Below, in pieces: positions 1 to 5,310 of a stretch of DNA of 5,310 bases. Numbering within the stretch: position 1 is the stretch's first letter; each line of letters opens with the position of its first letter. The translations under genes were made by a program, and so were the position numbers. The DNA is from Bacteroides sp. Its GTDB lineage: Bacteria; Bacteroidota; Bacteroidia; Bacteroidales; Bacteroidaceae. The notes under the pieces were generated by a model that saw nothing but the letters and a program-made list of their open reading frames with translations, was not told the origin of the DNA and did no database searches. The DNA is taken from NCBI GenBank assembly GCA_017556595.1, contig JAFYML010000303.1, positions 1 through 5,310 of the forward strand, written 5' to 3'.

Positions 1-416
1 TCTTCAAAACTATCATTTAGGTATTCTATTGCTTTTTGGAAATAATCCAATGCTTGCGGGGCATCGCCCAAGTCGCGACAAACGCGACCGGCATAATAGT
101 AGGCTTCGGGAAGATGATGTCGGTCGTTCTTGCGGATGTAATATTGCAACACTTCTTGTATCAAACTATCGGAAGTGTGGGTGATGTATGCTTTGTCGGA
201 GGCTTTGATGCAAAGCAGTTGGTAGTACATTCTTGTGGCTTTGTCGGCTTGCTGCATTTCCGATTCCAATTGGCTCAATAGTGCTAATGCACTATCGGGC
301 TGAACAGAACAAAGCGAATCAGCCAAAATGAGTGCTGAGTGCCGGGTGTTGTGTGCTGAGTTGGTGCAGGCGGCAAGCAACAGAAGGGATAATATGACAG
401 GAAGTAGTTTTCGCAT
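1..416 (-). CDS. TPR-containing lipoprotein, N-terminal part (runs off the left edge)
   Basis: I read 138 codons from the ATG at 414-416 to the window edge with no stop, so the C-terminus is missing. The first 16 residues are a lipoprotein signal: a basic MRK start, a leucine-rich core, then the lipobox LAAC with the lipidated cysteine at residue 17. Threonine follows the cysteine. Next comes a helical region with ADSL...PDSALALL (about 32-47), and residues 103-136 fit one TPR unit well (AYYYAGR, then LGDAPQALDYFQKAI). This pattern is typical of a large Bacteroidales family of envelope-anchored TPR proteins; some members carry a later transmembrane helix and a C-terminal DNA-binding domain, but that part is outside the window, so a regulatory role is only inference. 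The start is supported by the signal peptide and by a consensus promoter just upstream. Confidence is high for a TPR lipoprotein and low for its exact role. Confidence 0.85.
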   Translation of the reverse strand, partial: MRKLLPVILSLLLLAACTNSAHNTRHSALILADSLCSVQPDSALALLSQLESEMQQADKATRMYYQLLCIKASDKAYITHTSDSLIQEVLQYYIRKNDRHHLPEAYYYAGRVCRDLGDAPQALDYFQKAIEYLNDSFE

Positions 417-433
417 GGTACACATTGTTTTTG

Positions 434-465
434 CAAAGCTATTTATATTCTTTTATATGGGCAAA
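434..465 (-). promoter_or_regulatory. Bacteroidetes-type promoter for the TPR lipoprotein
   Basis: Read on the minus strand, TTTG (462-465) is followed by a 20-base AT-rich spacer and TAGCTTTG (434-441). This matches the -33 TTTG and -7 TAnnTTTG elements known for the primary sigma factor of Bacteroides. Transcription should start about 4-7 bases downstream, near 427-430, leaving a leader of only about 11-14 bases before the ATG at 416. No Shine-Dalgarno sequence is visible, as is usual in this phylum. Confidence 0.7.
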
Positions 466-500
466 TAATTCGCTAATTATTACAAACAAACTTCATTCCA

Positions 501-590
501 TAACGAATATAGCTTCGTGAGGTCACGAAGCTATATTTATAAGGCTGCGTAGCTATGTTCGTGAGGTCATGAAGCTATATTTGTTGTTAC
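501..590. repeat. Pair of related hairpin repeats
   Basis: The first hairpin is a perfect inverted repeat: arm AATATAGCTTCGTGA (506-520), two-base centre GG, and the complementary arm at 523-537. A second, degenerate copy follows. Bases 514-538 and 558-582 are 25-base direct repeats with one difference (C526 against T570). The left arm of the second copy (near 551-557) has drifted, so its own hairpin is weaker. The left arm of copy 1 can also pair with the right arm of copy 2 (567-581, one mismatch), and the flanks (TAACG near 501, GTTACG near 587) loosely continue the symmetry. No U-run follows either hairpin, so they do not look like intrinsic terminators. They lie upstream of the lipoprotein promoter. 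Function unknown. Confidence 0.8.
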
Positions 591-594
591 GCTT

Positions 595-626
595 TTATGC
601 GGACGCTGCACGCAACGTCCCTACAT
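595..626. repeat. GC-rich palindromic dispersed repeat, copy 1
   Basis: The unit has a left block TTATGCGGACGCTGC, a six-base centre and a right block CGTCCCTACAT. GGACG and CGTCC form the stem, extended past one mismatch by TGC/GCA pairs. A second copy in the same orientation lies at 2938-2967, with the same left block (one base different), the same right block and a different centre of four bases. Short intergenic palindromes carrying GGGACG/CGTCCC-type arms are scattered through many bacterial genomes as REP-like or MITE-like elements. That class assignment is inference from appearance. Confidence 0.65.
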
Positions 627-672
627 GGTTGTAAAGATTCGCTACTTTTTGCTATATGGTTCTACGAGGAAG

Positions 673-741
673 ATATTTTTTCCCAGTTGAGAAAAAAAAA
701 CGGGAAGCAAGGGAAAATATTTTTTCCCAACTGGAAAAAAA
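673..741. repeat. AT-rich inverted and direct repeat cluster
   Basis: A 12-base direct repeat, ATATTTTTTCCC, occurs at 673-684 and 717-728. The longer tracts 676-697 and 720-740 are near-perfect reverse complements of each other (one mismatch and one missing base). Smaller stems nest inside: GGGAAAA/TTTTCCC at 711-728 with a four-base loop, and TTTTTTCC/GGAAAAAA at 720-740 with a five-base loop. The right end is the U-tract of the esterase terminator. On the minus strand a further run of nine T (692-700) lies downstream of the 711-728 stem, so this could be a back-up termination zone, though the stem and the T-run are separated by about ten bases. Confidence 0.6.
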
Positions 742-774
742 TTACCCCTTCCAGAAGGTATTCTGAAAGGGGTA
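735..774 (-). terminator. Intrinsic terminator of the esterase gene
   Basis: Bases 743-756 and 761-774 form a 14-pair stem around a four-base loop; read as minus-strand RNA, the single irregular pair is a G-U wobble. The stem contains four consecutive G-C pairs. On the minus strand it is followed by A and then seven T (742 down to 735), a classic rho-independent terminator. It begins 24 bases after the esterase stop. The other side of the hairpin has no T-run, so it acts in one direction only. Confidence 0.9.
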
Positions 775-797
775 GTGCGAATATTAGCGTTGTATTA

Positions 798-1973
<1,176 letters not shown>

Positions 1974-1979
1974 TTAAAC

Positions 1980-2001
1980 ATGTTTAAACATTACAAACAT
2001 A
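1980..2001 (-). promoter_or_regulatory. Possible esterase promoter (-7 box) with adjoining palindrome
   Basis: On the minus strand TATGTTTG (1994-2001) fits the Bacteroidetes -7 consensus TAnnTTTG. No TTTG is found at the expected -33 distance, which would fall on the ribF stop codon, so the promoter is weak, activator-dependent or not real. Two bases downstream lies a perfect 12-base palindrome, ATGTTTAAACAT (1980-1991), about where transcription would start, which would suit an operator. The leader to the ATG at 1955 would be about 30 bases. Confidence 0.4.
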
Positions 2002-2021
2002 AGGAATTATCTGCAATATTC

Positions 2022-2924
2022 TTACCTTTTTTCATTTTTTAACAAGGCACGGGCTTGTTGCTCGTCTGAACGAAGTTGGCAGGTAAGTTCTTCGAGCGAA
2101 GCAAAACTTTGCACGGGGCGAAGGTATTGGATAAACGAGAGGCGCAAGGTTTGATGATAGACATCTTGCTCGAAATCGAAGATATGCACCTCGATACTGC
2201 GGTCGGTGCCGTTGTTTAAGGTGGGGCGACGACCTATACTCAACATGCCGCCATGCTCTTTGCCATCCACCACCACGCGAACGGCATATACGCCATCGGC
2301 AGGTATCAGTTTTTCGGCTTCCAAGGGTTGGATATTGGCGGTGGGATAACCTATTTCGCGCCCCACACGATGACCGCCCACCACAGTGCCTTCCACAAAG
2401 TAATCGTAGCCAAGCAAACGAGCAGCCTCCGATACATCACCCTCGTTCAACATACGACGGATAACCGACGAGCTAACCTCGCAAGCGGGATAGGCAGTAG
2501 CCGGCACAACTTCCACACCCAACTCGCGGCCATAGCGCACATAATCGTCGAAACCTTCGGCACGGTTATGACCAAAGCGGTGGTCGTAGCCTATCACCAA
2601 GGCATCGACACGATAGGTGTCGTGAAGCAGTTGCATAAAGGCACGAGCCGAAAGGGCGGCAAGTTCTTTGGTAAAGGGCAGCAACCAAATGGCATCGATG
2701 CCCGTAGTTTGCAACAAGTGTTGCTTCTCGGAGGAGAGGGTAAGTAATTCGGGTACAAAGGCGGGGTGCACCACCTTGCGCGGATGGAGGGGAAAGGTGA
2801 TAACGGCCGATAGCAATGAACGCTCTTTGGCCAAGCGACACACTTGGTCAATGAGGTGGCAATGTCCTCGATGCACGCCATCGAAGAAACCTATCGTTGC
2901 TACGTATCTTTTTTCGTTATTCAT
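2022..2924 (-). CDS. ribF: Bifunctional riboflavin kinase / FAD synthetase
   Basis: This cytoplasmic enzyme phosphorylates riboflavin to FMN and then adenylylates FMN to FAD. The N-terminal FAD synthetase half (about 7-170) shows the nucleotidyltransferase signature GFFDGVHRGH at 12-21 and SSSVIRRM at 151-158. The C-terminal flavokinase half (about 178-295) shows GHRVGREIGYPTAN at 184-197 with the conserved PTAN, then GVYA (211-214), IGRRPT (230-235) and EVHIFDF (245-251), which holds the expected catalytic Glu. At 300 residues it is near the family's usual length, though it reaches the first motif only 11 residues in, a somewhat shorter lead than the E. coli protein. The ATG at 2922-2924 is the natural start; no Shine-Dalgarno is seen, only an A-rich leader. 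It lies 62 bases after the HAD gene with no clear promoter between them, so co-transcription is likely. It is essential for flavin cofactors in most bacteria. Confidence 0.96.
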   Translation of the reverse strand: MNNEKRYVATIGFFDGVHRGHCHLIDQVCRLAKERSLLSAVITFPLHPRKVVHPAFVPELLTLSSEKQHLLQTTGIDAIWLLPFTKELAALSARAFMQLLHDTYRVDALVIGYDHRFGHNRAEGFDDYVRYGRELGVEVVPATAYPACEVSSSVIRRMLNEGDVSEAARLLGYDYFVEGTVVGGHRVGREIGYPTANIQPLEAEKLIPADGVYAVRVVVDGKEHGGMLSIGRRPTLNNGTDRSIEVHIFDFEQDVYHQTLRLSFIQYLRPVQSFASLEELTCQLRSDEQQARALLKNEKR

Positions 2925-2937
2925 TTTTTCTTTGTGT

Positions 2938-2967
2938 TTATACGGACGCTGCGATGCGTCCCTACAT
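2938..2967. repeat. GC-rich palindromic dispersed repeat, copy 2
   Basis: This is the partner of the repeat at 595-626: left block TTATACGGACGCTGC, four-base centre GATG, right block CGTCCCTACAT. GGACGC and GCGTCC form a perfect six-pair stem around a six-base loop. It sits in the 62-base gap between the HAD stop and the ribF start. No U-run follows the stem on the minus strand, so it is not a standard terminator; in a shared transcript it would form a hairpin about 14 bases upstream of the ribF ATG. Confidence 0.65.
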
Positions 2968-2986
2968 TCGGCTTTTATCTCCTATA

Positions 2987-3601
2987 TTAGCCAAACAAAT
3001 GGCTCCAATCTTCGTGTGCTTTGGGTGTGTAGGTGGCAATGCCAAGTTGATTTGCCACACGGCAATTCTCGGGCGAGTCGTCGATAAAGAGCGTTTCGTC
3101 GAACGAAAGCGGTGCTTGCGCCGATACCATTCGGAAGATATCCGGATTGGGTTTGGCAAGTTTCATCTCGTAAGAGAGGAAAATGCGGTCGAAAAAGTCG
3201 GCCACCGTATGCCCATTATAGGTGAACACATGCTTGCACGACCACTCCCAATGAATGTCGTTGGTGTTGCTCAACAGATACACTTTATACTTTTTGCGCA
3301 AAGCAAGCAAGAGGTCGAGCTTATAGGTGGGAATGGTTACCAAGAAGCTATTCCATGCATCGTCTATCTGTGCATCGCTCAGCGGTTTGCCGGCAACCTC
3401 GCGAATGCATTGACGGAAGCCGGCGGCATCAATCTCGCCCCTTTCGTGCAAAGAGAAGAAGCCTTGCTGGTGGCACACATCCAATAGGTGGCCTACATCG
3501 GTCAATCCCAATCGTTGAAAGTTGTCCAAGCAACGTTGGCGGTCGAGGTCAATCAACACACCACCGAAATCGATTAATAGGTTCTTAATCTTTTTATCCA
3601 T
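2987..3601 (-). CDS. HAD-superfamily phosphatase (HAD-IA, YihX-like)
   Basis: The 204-residue cytoplasmic protein carries all four HAD motifs: motif I LLIDFGGVL (8-16) with nucleophile Asp11; motif II LLSNTN (109-114) with Ser111; motif III Lys150 in KPNPDIF; motif IV LFIDDSPEN (171-179) with the magnesium-binding pair Asp174/Asp175. The helical cap lies between motifs I and II (about 20-95). Position 13, where classic HAD phosphatases have the acid/base Asp, is Gly. The same DxG form is seen in the YihX (glucose-1-phosphatase) branch, so this is probably a subfamily trait rather than inactivation. The substrate is unknown; a sugar phosphate or flavin-related phosphate is plausible. Its ATG lies seven bases after the ATPase stop, so the two genes are very likely co-transcribed and possibly translationally coupled. 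ribF follows. Confidence 0.88.
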   Translation of the reverse strand: MDKKIKNLLIDFGGVLIDLDRQRCLDNFQRLGLTDVGHLLDVCHQQGFFSLHERGEIDAAGFRQCIREVAGKPLSDAQIDDAWNSFLVTIPTYKLDLLLALRKKYKVYLLSNTNDIHWEWSCKHVFTYNGHTVADFFDRIFLSYEMKLAKPNPDIFRMVSAQAPLSFDETLFIDDSPENCRVANQLGIATYTPKAHEDWSHLFG

Positions 3602-3608
3602 AGATAGT

Positions 3609-5310
3609 TTATTGTTTCATTCGTTTCACCCAACGCACCAATTCACCTATCCACAACACCAACGAGGTAGATAGGATGATGGTTAACCATTCTTGCCAAC
3701 TGAGCGGCTCGGTGCGGAATACGTCGCCACCAAATTGCACAATAAGGAATTGTCCCAACAAGATGGCCAACACTACTACATCCATGCCGTAGGTTTTGGT
3801 GATATTTTTAAATGCCGAGTCGTTGGTGCCAAAGACGCGGGCATTGAACAGGTTCCAAAATTGTAACATCACGAAGAAGGTGAAGAAGATGGTGAGGCGA
3901 TGTATGGTCAAACCACTCGTTGCATGCTCGAAAGCTATCAGCATGCCCATAAGTACAGCAGCAAAGAGCAAACCAACGCCCACTATCATCCAACCCATAG
4001 TGGGAGTAATGATGAAATCGCTACTCTTGCGTGGCTTTTCTTGCATTACGCTTTCGCTTGGGGGTATAGAGGCAAGTGCCAAAGCGGCAAAGGTATCCAT
4101 AATGAGGTTCACCCATAGCATTTGGGTAACGGTGAGCGGCAACTCGGTACCCACCAACGAGCCAAGCAACACGATGAAGAGGGCTACGAAGTTGATGGTG
4201 AGTTGGAAAAGGATGAAGCGCTGGATGTTCTTGTAAAGCGAACGTCCCCACATCACGGCCGTGCCGATGCTGGTAAACGAGTCGTCGAGCAAAGTAATGT
4301 CGCTTGCTTCCTTAGCTACCGACGTACCACTACCCATCGACAAGCCCACTTGTGCATGATTCAAAGCGGGTGCATCGTTGGTGCCATCGCCCGTAACCGC
4401 CACCACGGCACCTTTTTGTTGAAGGAGTTGCACCAGACGTTGTTTGTCGGTGGGGCGTGCTCGCGACATAATCTTCAAATCCATTACGCGATTCAAGGCG
4501 TCTTCGTCGCTCATAGCGGCAAATTCGCTACCGGTGATGCGATTATTCTCGGTATCGTCGGCCGTCCACAACCCTATCTGACGCGCAATTTCGGTAGCAG
4601 TGCCCGGTGTATCGCCGGTAACAATCTTCACACCAATGCCGGCATCAACGCATCGACCAATGGCCGGTGGTACATCCTCGCGCACGGGGTCGCTAATGGC
4701 TACTACACCGATAAAGGTCATATCGTTTACTTGCGAAGCGCAATCTACTTCCGTATCATCCACTATTTTATAGGCAAAGCCCAACGTGCGCATGGCCTTC
4801 GCTTGATAGCCAAGCAATTGCTCGTCCACCATCGTTTGGTGGGCATTGGCAGGACAGATGCCTTCGGGCAACCACACTTGGCTACACTTGGCATAGACAA
4901 TCTCGGGCGCACCCTTCACAAAGAGAATGTGTTTACCTGCTTGGGCGGCTTTCACCATCGTGGCCATGTACTTACGCTCGGTAGAGAAGGTTAGTTGGTC
5001 GATAATTGTTGCGGCATTGCGCATTTGCAAGTAGTCGGCACCTTGTGCATGCAACCACAAAAGCAATGCCACTTCGGTGGGATTGCCCACACCCTCGCTC
5101 ACCTTACCGGCTTTTTCGTCTTTCAAATAAGCGGTGGTATTCACGGCTATACCTTCGTAAACCAATTGCTTCAAGGCGTCGTTGTCCGATGCCCATGCAT
5201 AGAAAGTAGCATCGCCCACTTGCATTAGGTTTTGTGTCAAGGTGCCGGTTTTATCGGTACATATCACCGTAACGGCTCCCATTGTTTCGCAAGCATGCAT
5301 CTTGCGCACA
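3609..5310 (-). CDS. Calcium-type P-type ATPase (P2B/PMCA-like), C-terminal two-thirds
   Basis: An inner-membrane cation pump driven by ATP, most likely exporting Ca2+. The reading frame stays open to the right edge, so about 330 N-terminal residues (M1-M4 and the actuator domain) are missing from the window; the GTG near 5307-5309 is an internal codon, not a start. Counting from there, the phosphorylation site is Asp19 in DKTGTLT; the nucleotide domain has KGAPE (132-136); then SDPVR (206-210), TGDTPGTA (231-238) and the hinge TGDGTNDAPAL (306-316). About six membrane segments (M5-M10) follow from residue 363. M6 reads WVNLIMDTFAALALA, with Asn401 and Asp405 as likely Ca2+ ligands; the NLIMDT form matches plasma-membrane Ca2+ pumps (P2B) better than SERCA. 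It heads a likely operon with the HAD gene and ribF. Ion specificity is inferred from family motifs; the M4 ligands cannot be checked here. Confidence 0.93.
   Translation of the reverse strand, partial: VRKMHACETMGAVTVICTDKTGTLTQNLMQVGDATFYAWASDNDALKQLVYEGIAVNTTAYLKDEKAGKVSEGVGNPTEVALLLWLHAQGADYLQMRNAATIIDQLTFSTERKYMATMVKAAQAGKHILFVKGAPEIVYAKCSQVWLPEGICPANAHQTMVDEQLLGYQAKAMRTLGFAYKIVDDTEVDCASQVNDMTFIGVVAISDPVREDVPPAIGRCVDAGIGVKIVTGDTPGTATEIARQIGLWTADDTENNRITGSEFAAMSDEDALNRVMDLKIMSRARPTDKQRLVQLLQQKGAVVAVTGDGTNDAPALNHAQVGLSMGSGTSVAKEASDITLLDDSFTSIGTAVMWGRSLYKNIQRFILFQLTINFVALFIVLLGSLVGTELPLTVTQMLWVNLIMDTFAALALASIPPSESVMQEKPRKSSDFIITPTMGWMIVGVGLLFAAVLMGMLIAFEHATSGLTIHRLTIFFTFFVMLQFWNLFNARVFGTNDSAFKNITKTYGMDVVVLAILLGQFLIVQFGGDVFRTEPLSWQEWLTIILSTSLVLWIGELVRWVKRMKQ

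Larger units (their letters stand above)
417..797. other. Non-coding, repeat-rich intergenic region
   Basis: This 381-base gap separates the esterase stop from the start of the TPR lipoprotein. I see no credible gene on either strand: the only open frame of note (597-833, plus) reads through a palindromic repeat, poly-A tracts and the terminator hairpin, and gives a protein resembling nothing. From right to left the gap holds the esterase terminator, an AT-rich inverted-repeat cluster, a GC-rich palindromic repeat, a pair of related hairpins and the promoter of the lipoprotein gene. About 627-672 shows no structure I can name. Confidence 0.75.

Noticed and set aside
36..281. Plus-strand 81-codon open frame at the left end
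   Set aside because: The minus strand here encodes a lipoprotein with a clear lipobox and TPR motif, so this is a shadow.
501..590. Possible CRISPR-like array
   Set aside because: There are only two unequal copies with no regular spacer, and the units are hairpins with diverged arms.
2938..2967. Terminator between the HAD gene and ribF
   Set aside because: The stem is short and no U-run follows it on the minus strand; the same element also occurs in an unrelated gap.
2897..3487. Plus-strand open frame opposite the HAD gene
   Set aside because: It is antisense to an intact HAD phosphatase and runs through the palindromic repeat; no domain is recognisable.
4122..4994. Plus-strand open frame of 290 codons opposite the ATPase
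   Set aside because: It lies wholly antisense to a P-type ATPase with intact motifs, its product has no recognisable domain, and its openness follows from the codon use of the sense gene.
5307..5309. GTG as a start codon for the ATPase
   Set aside because: It lies only 18 codons before the phosphorylation motif DKTGT, which is normally some 330 residues or more into these pumps; the gene simply continues past the window edge.

Overview
The window looks like chromosomal DNA from a member of the Bacteroidales, perhaps a Prevotella-like lineage; family-level placement is tentative. The reasons are a perfect match to the Bacteroidetes promoter form (TTTG, 20-base spacer, TAnnTTTG), almost no Shine-Dalgarno sequences, a Bacteroidales-style lipoprotein with tetratricopeptide helices, and a secreted esterase of a kind common in gut Bacteroidetes. 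Every gene I can support lies on the minus strand, so the biological order runs from the right end to the left.

From right to left, the window opens inside a calcium-type P-type ATPase whose first third lies beyond the edge (3609-5310). Seven bases after its stop comes a HAD-family phosphatase (2987-3601). A 62-base gap holding a short GC-rich hairpin repeat follows, then ribF, the bifunctional riboflavin kinase/FAD synthetase (2022-2924). These three genes are probably one transcription unit. After 66 bases, with a promoter-like -7 box and a 12-base palindrome, comes a secreted CE1-type esterase with an N-terminal E-set/CBM48-like domain (798-1955). A strong intrinsic terminator closes it (735-774).

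The only long non-coding stretch is 417-797. It contains that terminator, an AT-rich cluster of inverted repeats overlapping its U-tract, a GC-rich palindromic repeat that has a second copy between the HAD gene and ribF, a pair of related hairpins, and a consensus promoter for the leftmost gene. That gene is a partial lipoprotein with TPR-like helices (1-416) that runs off the left edge.

Functionally this is mostly housekeeping: ion transport, flavin cofactor synthesis, a small-molecule phosphatase, an exported carbohydrate esterase and a cell-envelope TPR protein. I see no mobile element, CRISPR array, tRNA or rRNA, and no convincing new multi-gene system. The points most worth a second look are the structured repeats in 501-741, the dispersed palindrome shared by 595-626 and 2938-2967, and the pairing of an unassigned HAD phosphatase with ribF.
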